A stretch of DNA of 64,000 bases, taken from assembly GCA_026075535.2 (NCBI GenBank), contig AP026541.1, positions 4,278,001 through 4,342,000 of the forward strand, in the 5' to 3' direction. Positions 11,542 to 24,249 of this stretch are shown in pieces. Position 1 is the first letter of the stretch; each line of letters opens with the position of its first letter. The notes beneath the pieces were generated by a model. That model worked only from the letters and a program-made list of their open reading frames with translations. It was not told where the DNA came from and ran no database searches. Source of the DNA: Tricholoma matsutake. Taxonomy: Eukaryota > Basidiomycota > Agaricomycetes > Agaricales > Tricholomataceae. Made by a program: the position numbers and the translations under genes.

Positions 11542-14500
11542 CTAGCAGACTTCCTCCAAGTCTTGGGATTCCAAGGGATCATCGAACACCGCCTCTTTAA
11601 TTGTGTCCAGTGTTTCTCCTTGGGGAACTGCCTCTCCTACGTCCTCAGCAACGTTTATCTCCGTGGCTTGTCCACAAATGCAGAACCGGGTCAAAGCTTT
11701 TTCTGAAGTCGCATCAGAGAGAATCATCAACGCCCGTTCTGCTGCCAAAAATTTTGCTACGGATAAGCTGCTCGCTACAACTGGGCCAACCACAACGGTT
11801 CCATGGACCAAGACGGTCATACCGTCAACCTGGATGCCGTCATGCAGTCTGTGCCCCTTCCTATAAAGTAAATGGTTGTAAAATACATGTGAAATTACTT
11901 TACATGAGCTTACCCAAAAGTTACTGCCGTGCATTTAGAGCCAGCGGCCCACTCTATCAGTTCCGATACAGGATCCCTAGAAACTGAAGGCGACAAAGCT
12001 ACCAAGACATCCTGCATGACATACTCTACGATGGCTGCTGCTCTCTCGTAGTTATAGCCCGAGTCGACGAGGACGGCTCCCATCACGCTCTCAAAAACAT
12101 CACTGAGGGCCTTTGACGGGTCATACCTCCATCCTCGTTTGATAATTTCCTCCCCAGAGGTAGTTTGCAGGAGTGGAGCATATCTCTCAATCTCTTCAGT
12201 AAGATCCACACAATTGATCAGCATGACCTTGTGCAAACCCAGACGTCGGATAGCTAGCGATGCTAATGCGGGTGCACAGATAGCTTTCGCCCTAGGTAGC
12301 GACAGTTTATGAGATGTGGCGGCTGGAAATTTATCGTAAAGGTAGTTGATCACCACTAGGTTCAACAAAGCTTCGGAGGAAAGGTCAGAAATGACTAGTA
12401 TACCTGAAAATCACAACTTACCATCACCAAGAAACTCGAGACGCTGGTACGAAGAACCACCCAGCGACGGGACGAATGAAGGATGGGTTACAGCCTCCAG
12501 GAGGAGTTCACTTTGGTGGAAGGTGTATCCAAGGGCGTGTTCCAAGCTGGTGAATAACTTCGACACAGGCGATGCTTCTGGCTTTCGACTGTATCGCACG
12601 GACCACGGCATCGTCCCACCGAAAGCCAGATCAAGTGCTGCACCTGCGTGCAAAGCCATTTGAATTCCGCCCGTGACAAAACTGGCGCCGAGTGTTGCTT
12701 CCATGCAATCCTGTAAACTTCGACGGGGAAAACACCTGGATGCCGTTCGATTGGCAACGGCCTCCAAACACCGCTCTACAGGCTCTACATATCTCCAAGT
12801 ATTGACGATTTGACCTTCGCTAATGAGAAATTTTTCGAGCTCAATCTCTTTGGCCCGAGCTAACAGATATCGATTTGAAATCGCCTGTTGCCGGAGGATG
12901 GTTAGCTGCCCCTCGTGTCGATGTGGATATTTATTGTACAGATGCACTGTGGTGCAAAGCTCTAGCACAGCGTCGCCCAGGGTCTCCAACCGCTGGTTGT
13001 TGTATCCTGCCGAGGCACTTGGCAGCGTGAAAGCCTCCACAAGCGCATCGTCAATAATCGGGGGTAGACCAAGTTCGTATTTAGCGCGTCGTACTCGGTA
13101 GATATCCGTGACACGATGACATAGTGCCGGCAATATTTCGTATGCACGGTGGATATCATAGGACATTGGTACCCAGCGACAACAGTCTCGCGGTAGCAGT
13201 ATGCCATTCGGCGCCGTGCGCAACAGGTTGGAATTATCGATTGGTGGATTCAACGAGTAGATGCCATCCGATGATCGAGGTAGAAGTATGGCCTCCAATA
13301 AGGGTCCGTCACGAGGAACCTGGGCCGCCCATTTTTTCCTCGTCCATTTCATCATGAAATAGTCGTAATAAGTACAGAAAGCGTCTTCACGAGATCCTGG
13401 GATAGGCTTCGAAATAGGCGTTAAGTCAAAGCGAATTCGTCTTAACAAACGAGGCCGGCCAAATTCATTCCTGTTCATGATGATCACCCTGTCATAGTTT
13501 TTCTCTCCGATGCTACTCCAGTCGTCAATTCCATACGGGTTTTCAATCAAGCGTTCCATAGCTCCAAAATCAGCTTGGTGGTCTATAGTGAGGGGGACAA
13601 GGAAAAGACTGGGAAATAATGTCAATGGCCGCCCACTGATCCGATACCAGATTCCCAGTTTGGTGAATTCACGCATGACTTTTACTTTCTTACCTTCGTC
13701 TTCATCGTCGCTAAAGGTCATCAACTTACCATGCTTAAGACGTACCCAGGAGGCATTGCATAACAATTTCACTGGGGGCAGCAAAGTGCCTGTAACAAGG
13801 CCAGCGACGGGACGACTGCCAATATAGACCATATGTATCCAAAGCTTTGGGCCAATCGTCCAAGGGTCGATCGTTGACACCTCCATCATACTCGGCACCC
13901 CGCTGATATCCCCCACAGCTCGCCCATCAGCGTCTTCGGTTATTTTCCCTTTTGCACTAGTGGCCGGCAAGAGATAATCGTCGAACACGCTGAGCTGATG
14001 CAGATGCTTCGCCGCCACGAAGGCTGCAGCACGTTTGGCCTCCCTCTTTGAGCGCCGAAGTGGCCCTGTAAACGTCCTATTTTCTGCAGATAATGGGATA
14101 CTTGTGGGAAGCTGCACTGTTGACTGGAAGTCGCCAACAAATTTTGGGATATGTTGGGGGGTGAATGAATCACGGGGAATAAGATCACAAAGGTATTGCA
14201 GGAGATTGATCGAATTATCATAATTCAAGATTGCGCCAGTAGAAGGCACAACGTATCTCTCCCGTTCCAGGAGATCGGCAGGATTGATTTCCTCGTCGTC
14301 ATCGTCGCCGTCTGCTTCGTCGCCATGCGATAGGTGGCGAGATTGGTAAGCTCGATTCATCTCTGGCTCACCCTCCTTGAGGCTTTGATATCGGGAAAGA
14401 TGGACAATGTCGTCTTTTTCAATCATAATGATAAACGTAGAGGCTTTATTTCTTGCCCGTCCACGAGATTGGACATATCCGACCATGTGTAGAAGAGGGT

Positions 14501-16154
14501 CAAAACGAACGACAAGGTCGCATGCCTACAAATATCATTTCTGAGCCCACGTCAGAAATACTGATGTTGTATGGCGTACCGGAAAATCTAGACCCTCCTC
14601 CGCAACCGAAGTGGCAATGACTTGAAACCGAAATGAACACCACATGACAAGCAAGATAAAAGATACGAACGAAGATTTATATCGCCGTTGCGAAACTGCT
14701 CTACCACAATGCCCTGATTATTACCTGTTGTCTTCGGGATTCCCTCGAGTCCGACTCCTTGACCAACCAGGGATGCACAGCGTATGACTCCTTTTAGCTG
14801 AGGGATGGCGGGTAATATTTTCGCAAGAACAGCAGCAACTTGTCTTTGTTCCACAAAAACAATTCCTTGGAAAGTGGGCGAGTAATGTGCAAGTAGTATG
14901 TCCACCAGCGTTCGGATCTTCGGGGTGCACCATTCTAGGTCAACAAGTATTGGAATATCGTTTGCGATTGATCCATCAGAGAAAAAGCTCTCAAAATCCA
15001 TCAGGATATCTCGTATAACCCAGAACGCTGAAGGGAGCGATCTGTGGAGAGATAGGCCGCTTGCTATGTCGCAATCTAAAGTATTATCCATTACACGTAT
15101 TTTTTCCTTGTACTCCTGAAGTGTCCTAGAGAGATGTTGCTGCATTTCCACCAAGAGAAAAAGTGAAGCCGGATAAGGACCTATGTTACTGAGGGTTGCG
15201 TGATATCGCATTTCTATACCCTGCCAGGGTATCTCCAGTTCAGACCAAAGTGCACTTTCAAAAACACAAAGGCAGCTCCAAAGCGAAGGTGATGGATATG
15301 ATGGATAATCACACTCTTCTGGAGGATGCGGGTACTCCTTGATGATCTAAACAGAATTTACACTCCAATGGACAAAAAACGTGTGACCACTCACTTCGAC
15401 AGGCTTCGGGGAATGTTCAGCTAGTTCATCTACTTGAGCGCGGACACCGACAACTTTTGCATCCATATTAGCTTCTAGCATTGCCAGAGACCCAACGGCA
15501 TCCTTAAGGTTCCATATAGGGGAAGCAGTCATTCCAAAAATTTTAGGCCGTTGGGAGGGAGGATTCAGCTGAAAGTATTCGCGCATGATTCCATTATAAG
15601 GATGATTTTTCCGAGCGTGATGACATTCATCGAAGACCATGAGGGAGACCTTGTCAATGCTCCATAAAGAATGAGTCAAAAGGTTGAGAAATATTTGCGC
15701 TGATATCACATTATGGGTATTTTGGAATTTCTCGTAATTGTTTCTTGGGCGTACCTGTCATGACGAACACATCGTGTTCTGCAAATCTTTTCCGCCACCC
15801 TTGTCGGTCTGTAAGACTTATGTCTAGGGCCCCGTGTAGTTTGATAATCCGGAGTGGGGTGTGTTTTGCAAGATAGTTGCCTTGCTGCTCGACTAGTGTA
15901 ACTTTAGGCACGAGGAATATGATAACTTTGCCATCGGATGCTTGTTGCGCAAAGATTGACTTGATAAGCAACAGACTTATCAATGTCTTGCCCGACCCCG
16001 TGCCTAACGCAGCGATGATATTCCCTGGATCCGATATCATTCAACAGCTGCATAAACGCGACTCATACGCGACGGAGTGACCTTTCTGAGCCCTGCTAAA
16101 CACCTCTTCCTGATATCTGCGAGGTAGAAGGTCGTCTGAAACCTGTGAAGACAT
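11542..16154 (-). CDS. DCL: Dicer-like ribonuclease III
   Basis: Nine exons join to 1401 aa: 16154-16082, 16024-15755, 15699-15395, 15346-15220, 15180-14671, 14620-14580, 14525-12422, 12370-11914 and 11860-11542. The protein starts MSSQVSDDLLPRRYQEEVF. It has a helicase domain with Walker A GTGSGKT (32-38), DECH (138-141), TASP, and motif VI QSRGRAR (461-467); a Dicer-dimer domain (about 540-620); a platform-like region; RNase IIIa (about 930-1060, ETLGDAVLEL and DCMEATLGA); and RNase IIIb (about 1110-1250, EFLGDALL and DVFESVMGA). The acidic catalytic residues are present in both RNase III domains. No clear PAZ domain is visible. The C-terminal 100 residues (KGHRLHDGIQVDGMTVLVHG) resemble a degenerate dsRNA-binding tail. 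Dicer cuts dsRNA into small RNAs for silencing, in fungi often against transposons and viruses. Introns are 39-57 nt. The 39-nt intron (15219-15181) is the shortest and least certain. Confidence 0.93.
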
Positions 16155-16243
16155 GACTATAGCAATGCCTCGTTATGAATGATTAAACCAACTTCAAGTT
16201 AAACAAGTCACGGTAGAACGCGACATGATACATCACATCACAT

Positions 16244-16255
16244 CACGTGCACGTG
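16244..16255. promoter_or_regulatory. tandem CACGTG boxes in the Dicer / phosducin-like divergent promoter
   Basis: Two CACGTG hexamers abut directly, forming the 12-bp palindrome CACGTGCACGTG. The site lies in the 283-bp space between the Dicer start (16154, minus) and the phosducin-like start (16438, plus), 90 bp from the former and 183 bp from the latter. CACGTG is the E-box bound by bHLH factors such as Pho4, Cbf1 or SREBP-type regulators in fungi. Regulation of either gene by such a factor is inference. Confidence 0.5.
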
Positions 16256-16437
16256 AATCCGATGGCACAAATCCGCAGGACGTAGACGCCAGTGCGCAGC
16301 GTCTTGGCAGCGTCGTTAAATAAATAAATATCAGCCATTCAACCAGGTCGGAAGAAGCGAAGCAGCAGTACACGCAGCGAACCTCGTACTCAGCGATATC
16401 TCGTCCTTTTGTGATTCATCGATCCAAGTAATCTTCA

Positions 16438-17405
16438 ATGGCGGTCAACCCCGATGAGGATACAGAATTGTAAGTCTCTCTATACTTGATGGACAAATAA
16501 CCACTCAGTCCATTCACAGTAATGATGCTCTCCGCAAGCACGGTATTCTTCCTCCCCGTGAACCACCGCCGCCATCACCATCACCGCCACCTTCTCCTAC
16601 CTTTGACGATCTGTTGAACGACTTCACTCCATCGGAGCTCCGCGAATTAAGTGAAGATGCACCTGACGACGAGACTGAAAGGATTATTGCTGCATATCGT
16701 CGTCAGCGTCTCGCAGATGAACGTCATGCAGAAAATAAAGCGCGCTTCGGACGGGTATATCCCATAGGAAGAGAAGATTATACACACGAAGTTACAGAAG
16801 CTAGCAGTGTGAGTGAAGAGGATGACGAAGAAGAAACAGGCACAGGAGTTGTTTGTTTCTTGTATAAAGATAGGTAGGTTTTCCGCAATAACGCGCTGTA
16901 TAACTGCTATATATTCCATCCCACAGCATTCCAAGAAGCGATCGCGCTTTCAAACACGTTCGTAGTCTGGCTTCTCGCTACCCGCGGACAAAGTTTGTCT
17001 CTATCATTGGTGACAAATGCATTCCCAACCTACCAGACTCGCGCATACCCACGTTTATTATCTACAAAAAGGGAGAGATCCGGAATCAGATTATCGCCTG
17101 GGGCGCAGATAAAGAACGTAGTCTTGAAGGTGGGTATTTTGACATTTTCCCAGACTGCCGTAATTTTTTTTTCTGTTTTAGAGCTTGAAGCAATCTTGGC
17201 AATGACGGACGCAATACATGTACCGGAACGACCTCGAACCCAGGACGGCTATACAAATGACGACCACGACAGTGAGGATGATGAGGATGACCCTTCGTCA
17301 AGGATGCGATCGTCAGCAACGTCAACGAACGGACAGCCCAACAAGAATATTCGTGACAGAGATAAAGGCAATGATTCGGATTCGGATTTTGATTTTGATT
17401 TGTAA
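16438..17405 (+). CDS. PLP2: phosducin-like protein (PLP2/PDCL3 family)
   Basis: Exons 16438-16469, 16520-16873, 16927-17129 and 17182-17405 join to 270 aa; GT-AG introns are 50-53 nt. The N-terminus is helical and charged with a proline stretch (LPPREPPPPSPSPPPSP). The centre holds a thioredoxin-like fold with the phosducin signature HEVTEASSVSEED, then VVCFLYKDSIPRSD, TKFVSIIGDKCIPNLPDSR and PTFIIYKKGEI. The C-terminal tail is acidic (DHDSEDDEDD, DSDSDFDFDL), as in phosducin-like 3 proteins. These act as co-chaperones for the CCT chaperonin in folding actin, tubulin and G-protein beta subunits; the yeast orthologue is essential. The thioredoxin catalytic CxxC is absent, as expected for the family. 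The gene is divergent from Dicer and converges on the F-box gene with a 116-bp gap. Confidence 0.9.
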
Positions 17406-17521
17406 AAATAAAATTGCATAATAGATGTCGTTTTTAACTGTAACCTTTTTTTCGTAAACGGAGACGAGGATGCCACCTTGGCATTCCATGACAGCACTAC
17501 GTTTGGTCCACCAGCAAACGA

Positions 17522-19895
17522 CTAGTAGGCACCCAAAATATTGGTGATAGGGCTTGCGGCCCAGAAAGCAGAGGGAGGATCAGGGAACAAGCGTATCCTT
17601 GTAGGCACGAGGAATTGATGTCTAGAACAAGATAGGTCAATGCAACACTAAGAGCGCTAAAAACTTGCTCACCTTAGAGCAAGATGTGCCCAGATGAAGG
17701 ATCTGTTGCCATGCTCATTGCACAGATGACAACGGTAAATTAGCCCCTCCTTTTGGACTTGGTTCAGCGCTTCGTTATACCAATCCGCTTGAATGTTGGC
17801 ACGGAGTAAGACCCATAATGGCTGAGTTGCAAGAAGGTTGTGTTCCAGCGCATGTATGACCTATGAAAAAGTCATCAGGCAGTGGATATAAAACTAGTAA
17901 AAAACGTACAGCCCGTCGCCATGTCATTATCAATGTGCCATTCAGTGGATTACTAGCGTTTCGGCAAGATGCACAGCCTATGAAGGGATTGAATGCATCC
18001 ATGTCTTGGGTTGTCGTCACCCCAGGATCAAGGTTACATATTTCAATTATACGCCTAGCTGCTTGAGATGCTAATCCACAGAACGATATGCGATTCTTGT
18101 TATAGAACTCCTGGCGAAAGTCTTCAAAAAGTTGTTTCTCTTCCGGCTTCGGATTGCATCTCCAAGAATAATAGCTAGAAGTTCCAGGATGAGTGAGAAT
18201 CTCTGGATAGGAGATAGGACCTCGGATATGTTCACATTTGAAGAAGGTCGTGGCAAGCCAGAGGCGGGAAATCTGGTTGTTCGAAGTATCCTCCGCAGAT
18301 CTCGGCATGATTTTGAGAAGCTCCAGCGACTGGTAAACGGCCCATCCAAGGGACATTTCTCGCAGTTGTTCCCGGACAGGATGAAATGTATCTAGAGTGA
18401 TCGTCTGATCAAAAGGTGTTCTCTCGATGATATCCCGAACACTCGGAACTAGAGACAAATCTGTTGCAGGTACTGCGAAGGCGTAGCCAGGCAGCATTGT
18501 GGAAATTTCATGTTCTAGTTCTGCGAGGTAATTGGAAAAGATATGTCGACGGCTGGTGATCTGTTGAGTGCGAAGTCTCTCTAGGCGTTCTGCTTTCACG
18601 TCATCCATAAACTGACAGAGGGCAGGTGCAATATTCATCCACGCTATGAAGGGAAAATAGCACATTGTGAAGGTCAATAAGTGTATAACATTACATACCG
18701 CTCTCAGTGAGTTCTCTGGCTACATGAACCTTTTCATGAGAACGAAGTCGGTCAATGTCCATGGCTGCAATTTCTTCCTTCCAACCTATTCAATTTGTAA
18801 GGCTATGAAAAGCACCGGGTACGACATGTATACCAATCCCTTCGAGTTTTTGAACGATCCTGTGATGAATCTCTCAGCTCCTCGACGAATGGGTACGAAG
18901 TGTCGATACTCACATATCTTTTCGCTTTTCACGGATGCTTTCGAGCTTCTCACTACGCTTCTGGCGTTGGCGCTCATGCCATTCTTCAAATGCATCCTAA
19001 TTCATTGAGGACATACGATGTAGGGAGAAAGGTGAAGGGAAGAATGTGACTGCGTCACCTACCGTCATGCGAGTCTTGTGCTGATGTTCCTCCTCTTTTT
19101 GCTTTAACCAATGTTGAATTTCGTGCGGCTGGCCTTGAATTTTATTGAATTGTTTGGTGAGCTCTTCCAAGAGCTCTAAACTAGCTATTTTCCGGGGTCT
19201 ATCCCTGCTGGTAATCGGTGCATAGGTACTGCTGTGAACAATATTTCCCTGTAGCTCAACAAATTTCCATGCTTCTACCGGAAGATGAAAATAATCCAGA
19301 TTGAATCGCAGAGACATAGATCGTTTGTAGCTGCATCGCAATGATAATGGAATAGATCACACATATGATAAATCAGAAGACGTACTACGTTGGGAAACAG
19401 GCTTTGCAAGCTCTGCAACGTGTTGTCCAGATGACGAGATGTACACGAGGAGCAATGCAGTACTAGGACATTTAGAGTTCGGTGAGTGGACATTAGCTTG
19501 GAAGAAAGACACTAACATGACAATGCGTGCTGAACATCAGATTCGCATATTCTGGCTCTGACATGTCAGATGGACAATCCGGCATGTCCTCGAGGCGTTC
19601 TCGAGCGAGCCGCCATATACTTTCTGAAGAGCGGCTCATCAAAGAGCGGCGCCAAACTCTAGAAGTACGCGCGAGCCGTAGAAGATCGTATGGATGAAGG
19701 TGGCCCAATATCTACAAGATCTAAGAAAATGGTATGTAAAAGCGTACTCTGGAGAGGCACCTCGACGACCATGTCATATGGCAAGTCTAGTAGTGACGCC
19801 AACTTCCTGGATCTCCTGCGGATGACCTTGGAGGCAGAAATGTTGCTAGCATGTTGAGTCGTATGAAGTTTCCGGGTAGACTTCAGAGATACCAT
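17522..19895 (-). CDS. F-box protein with cysteine pairs
   Basis: Ten exons join to about 630 aa: 19895-19761, 19711-19517, 19462-19386, 19330-19063, 18996-18914, 18859-18834, 18785-18699, 18643-17910, 17860-17673 and 17621-17522. The donor of intron 3 is either GTACGT (19385) or GTAGTA (19388), with the same phase. An F-box lies at about residues 35-75 (LLDLPYDMVVEILGHLHPYD), followed by ARTSRVWRRSLMSRS. Just after it, C109-x2-C112 and C126-x2-C129 look like a zinc ribbon, a layout common in large basidiomycete F-box families. Further CxxC pairs lie near residue 530 (CASC) and 590 (CHLC). The F-box would bind Skp1 in an SCF ubiquitin ligase; the substrate is unknown. Exon 6 is only 26 nt but is required to keep frame and gives the conserved GIGWKEEI block. 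Introns are 48-66 nt. Confidence 0.82.
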
Positions 19896-22085
19896 AGCAC
19901 ACTATATCATTAGAGCCTAGAGGGCGTTCAAGGGACTCGGAAGGTAAGATCCATTAGCGCACAAAGAGCATTTTATGCATGCATTGAGTGCGGTGTACAC
20001 GTGACAGATCGAGGGTTGCTTTTTTTCCAAAAGAGAGAACCAAGTTTGTATGTATACACACACTAGAGAGTCGCAGCAAAGATCTACTTAGACGCTAAGG
20101 TCCTCACTAGCCTATATCGGGTATCGGTAATCACCGGTTCATTACCAAATCCCAAGACTCACACGACAGGACGCTATATGTCGCGGTGGGCCGGTGGCGA
20201 GCCCGTCGCAGTTCAGCTATCACGTCATAATGTCGATCCTTGGCCAGCTATGGTCTTGCAACGGTCTCGAAGTTCCATTGCAATGGTCAGCAAAATTACT
20301 ATTCGAACACTTGACCTGGAATGATCGGAGAACATCCCCACACTTGTCATCGTAAGAATATCTTTTACAACTGATCGGGCACCGTGACCATCCCAACATA
20401 CTGATCAGAGAGTAGAAGTACTCAACAACGTTAACATTCAAGTATTACACCGCGAGGCAGTGTTAACCGGTCTACGTAGGCTTGGTGCGAAGAATGTCTG
20501 CCAAGTTCTACTAGAGGCTTCTTGGTCGCATTCCTGATGCCAGAAAAGTAAAACACTGTTTCGCAACACGTTCGAATATTCTACTTTGGCAAAAATTTCG
20601 TAGCACACACACAACACGTACGCATAGATCTGGTGTGGTATTTTCTTGATGGATTGTCATTCGGAAGCCACGATTGTGTTCCGAGGGTAGTTATCAGATA
20701 TAAAAATTGTTGGTGCATACCGATGACTCGGATATTATCACGTGTAGCGGGATTGAAAATGGTAGAGAGTTTGAAAAACAATCTCATGGATGCATCTAGA
20801 CAACCTTATATTCAAACTAATTGAGCCACTATCATGTGTATTCTATGCAAACATTTTCCAGAATTCCGATTGAAAAAAGAGGGAGTGGATGACTTGCTGT
20901 ACAACGATCTTTGATCACAAAATGCAATACCTGGGAATACAAAGCTACTATTGGCTCTGTAACCTTTCAAAAAGTTCTGGGAAAGTTTGGAGGGGTTTAT
21001 TATACATGGGTCCTTATAAGCCAAGCATCTCAAGGTGCCCCGACAGCAGATTGGGGAGATACGGGCAAACGACTGTTCAGTGTGACAGAGACGACTCAAA
21101 TGAGGGGAATGTTCATACTCCGCTGATTTGAATGACGCGACCGTTTTGCTCTGAGAATTTCAAACGGCACTGTGACATTTCGTGACACAGATTTTCAAAG
21201 ACCCTGTTTTACAGGTTTTTGTGCTCGGCATCGCTCCGATAGCAGCATCCCTTTGACTATCACAAAAGTAACATCATAGCCAGGTAGAACACATGTTATT
21301 CAAGATATATGCCAAGCCACTTTATGAGATGTTGAGTTGTTGTAGAGTTATTCGTGGTTTGCAAAATATTTTTAAACTCCTGACCAATGATAGTAGATGT
21401 GTTTGCTTTGCTGACACATGCTCCTACAGCTGGTACAATTCCACGCTCCACTGATATGTCAAATTCTGTCTTGGGGTGTCAAACCAGGAGGAATAAATTT
21501 ATACAGTAGTACATCAAGAAATGACTATGCCGGGACTTTCACCAGACAATGGAAGCTAAGTAAGGAATCCAGGGAAAGGGTTTGTGTAGTCACCCATTGG
21601 GATTATCTCCCCGTGCCATCTGTAGAAAGATAAGATTATCATTTACAAGTTGATGGCATAACTCATGTATGTTTCCATCTAGTTGCCCGAGCGGCTGCCT
21701 GCATATTCTCATCCAGAATAAGTTTCCACTGAGGTTGCTGATGGTAGTCCATGACAGCATGAGTAACCTGTTCACCTACAATTATTCACTTGAGAATAAA
21801 AACATCTTTAGAGTGCACTGCTAGCTTCCATGACATAATGTGATGGCCTGCAGTGGCATGTAAACACGATACACATTCAATGGTTGGGTCCATTGAGTTG
21901 AACTCAGTGGTTGTCATAGTCACAGGATCTAAACCACACATTTCTACAAGCATGTGCACGGTGGCAGCTGCTGTTGAGAATCACACTGTGAGTGCACGCT
22001 TTGATGCATGTGCTATATTTGGCACATCCCTTTGAGACACGTGTTTGTATGCACACCACCGATTCCTTTATACCTCGTCCTTTCT
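19896..22085. other. gene-free transition from host genes to transposon block
   Basis: This 2.2-kb stretch follows the F-box gene start. It has only short frames on both strands with no recognisable protein similarity, and base composition drifts towards A/T from about 20.5 kb. The first part should hold the F-box promoter. No RNA gene or intact element is recognised. Confidence 0.45.
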
Positions 22086-22289
22086 TTATTCCATGACACT
22101 TATATATACAGTATACAGTTACCCAACCACCTCAGTCACTTATACAGAGACTGAGGTGAGTACCATCATACTTAGATGTGAGTCTTTACTTACTGTACCA
22201 ATAGTTTGATCTTGTTTACACTAGGTACAGTATACACGAATACAGTCACTTATACAGAGACTGAGTTTGATCTTGTTTACACTAGGATT
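22086..22289 (+). repeat. remnant LTR related to the copia LTR at 37 kb
   Basis: The segment shares its layout with the copia LTRs at 37012-37277 and 44847-45086. A 10-bp stem hairpin (CACCTCAGTC...GACTGAGGTG, 22128-22158) is followed by an intron-like stretch (GTGAGTAC to CTAGGTAC, with TCTTTACTTACT in common) and then a second partial copy of the hairpin sequence near 22246. Sequence between these blocks has diverged, so this is a different, older family member. The exact ends and any target duplication were not resolved. Confidence 0.5.
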
Positions 22290-23204
22290 GACTTTCTACA
22301 GCTGCCTCACTGTGAAATGAGAATTCCTCATTCATGTTCCAGACCACGCCATCATAGACATTGGTGAACAATTCTGATGACATCCAACGATTCCTGGCAC
22401 AGCGAATTGTCAGAACCCTAGGGTATGGGATAGGTTTCACATCACTCTTGTGCTTGAAAAAAGTGGTCAAGATTGAGGTGCTCCAGGGATAATTTTGACT
22501 TTGATTTGGCCACCTTTTTCATCATTCAGGAGTTCAGCATCTTTCTTGGCATGCCACTGGAGGCATTCAGCTGTTGCATGGGTTCCTTCATCAGGAGAAT
22601 GTGGAGACACAGAAATAACCAGATGGGAATTGCCAAATGCTCCCAGTATTTGACAGATGTAAATAATGAGTTACCTATTCATGCAGATGGATGTGGGAAT
22701 TGCAGTATCTTGGAATGTAGTGCAAATTCTTTCATCAATTTATCTGCAGCTGGAATATTACTCTGAATTGAGGGTCACAATGCTTGGAAAGGGTTGTGAA
22801 CTTGAAGCTTTGGAATGTGGTGGAAGGGCCAGCCAATTCTTTCATTAATTTATTTGCAGCTGGAATGCTGTTTACTCATTGCAGTATCTTGGAATGTAGT
22901 GCAAATTCTTTGATCAATTTATCTGCAGCTGGAATGCTGATATTACTCTGAACTGAAGTTCACAATTTTTTTTGCTTGGAAAGGGTTGCAATGTGGTGGA
23001 AGGGCCAGCCAACTCTTTCATTAATTTAGTTGCAGCTTGAATGCTGTTTTCTGAACTGAGGCTCACAATGCTTAGAAAGAGTTGTGATGCCCTGGAATGT
23101 GGTGGAAGAACTAGCCAATTCTGTTGTCATTCTTGGGTGAAATGTGAGCAGCCACCAGATCCATGCGTGAACTTATCATGAATCTGTGGTCTAAGAACCA
23201 GCAT
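22290..23204. other. AT-rich, non-coding; left flank of a solo LTR
   Basis: No gene is recognised here. The right half is taken up by the imperfect tandem repeat at 22690-23120. The block probably derives from an unidentified repeat into which the solo LTR at 23205 was inserted. Confidence 0.4.
22690..23120 (+). repeat. imperfect tandem repeat, about 180-bp period
   Basis: The phrase GCAGTATCTTGGAATGTAGT occurs at 22702 and again at 22881 (179 bp apart). The companion phrase AATGTGGTGGAAGGGCCAGCC occurs near 22814 and 22990, and in altered form near 23096. Each 180-bp unit is built of two related half-units that share the words ATTCTTTCATYAATTTA and TGCAGCTGGAATGCTG. No open reading frame runs through it. 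Confidence 0.65.
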
Positions 23205-24249
23205 TGATGATGCTCGACCTGGAAACCCAAACAAAACCCACAACTAAGGCCTCGGATGGTATAACATGAGCTAGAGGAAGGGTGCGAGGTGGTACTAAAT
23301 ATTGCCATCAGCAATGAGCATGAATGTGATGTGACACGATGCTGTATGAAGTACTGTGAAAGCTTGTGAAGAAGTTTGAAGAATTTTGAGTGTGTGCAAA
23401 GAAGTCCAAAGAATTTTGAGGGTGTGCGAAGTTGTTTTGAAGATTTTCGAGGATAGTGACAACAATAGGGTGTGGATAGTACTAAATGGCAATGGGAGTC
23501 AAAGGTGACAAGAGATGATTGAGATGATAGGAGAGAGTTTAGAGATGGTATGACTAATTTCAAAGAAGTTTGCGATGATTCGCAGAACTTTAGAGCTAAG
23601 ACGAGGTGCTGGAGCTCAAGAGGGAAACTCCTGAGTCAGACTAATATGATATACAAGGGACTGATGCAACAATATATTCTATTTTTGTTGTATAGTAGTA
23701 CAAGACTATATAAGTTTTGGGGAAATAGTACTAAAAAGGAAATAAGGCCATGAGGCTCCCATGAGGCAAGGAATAAGACAATAAAGAAGCATCCAAATCA
23801 CAAAATAAATGAGAAATGATGTGAGGGGAAATGTGTAGAAGCATAATATATCAAAGGTACTTGTCCTATTGTTCCAATATATCATGGAAATGTCAAAAAC
23901 ACTGCAATGTGTCCTAAAAAGTGAAATGTCTTGTCTCCTCATGTCTGGTGTGCTCAGAATGCAATGTGGCAATGTGTAGCAAGTGTGGAATGTGTGTCCA
24001 AAGGTTGGGGGAATTGTATTACTGTATTACAGTGTCTGAAGGCATACAAAGAATTTCGAAGTGTTGCAAAGAATTTTGAGGTGTTGCAAAGAATTTTGAA
24101 GCATTTTTGTGACTTTGTAGAGGTTTGTAGAACTTTGGAGGGGTTTGTATGGGTTTGTAGAGCTTTGTAGAGGTCTGTAGAGACTCATAGAGCTTTGACA
24201 ATGATTGTAGATGTGTTCTCTGAGCTTGAACAACAAGGTGGACCTATCA
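23205..24249 (-). mobile_element. solo LTR, same superfamily as gypsy-3 LTRs (minus orientation)
   Basis: Read on the minus strand the segment starts TGATAGGTCCACCTTGT and ends GGTCGAGCATCATCA, matching the ends of the gypsy-3 LTRs and of the solo LTR at 46258-47671. It contains the same internal run of GCAAAGAATTTTGA-type repeats, in inverted orientation to 46300-46440. It is 1045 bp long and has no internal retroelement sequence beside it. The four bases on each side are GCAT and GCGT, a probable 4-bp target duplication altered at a CpG. Confidence 0.75.

Noticed and set aside
19896..22085. Host gene beyond the F-box gene
   Set aside because: All frames are short, without similarity or consistent exon-intron structure.
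22690..23120. CRISPR-like array
   Set aside because: Units are long, imperfect and contiguous with no unique spacers, and the organism is a fungus.
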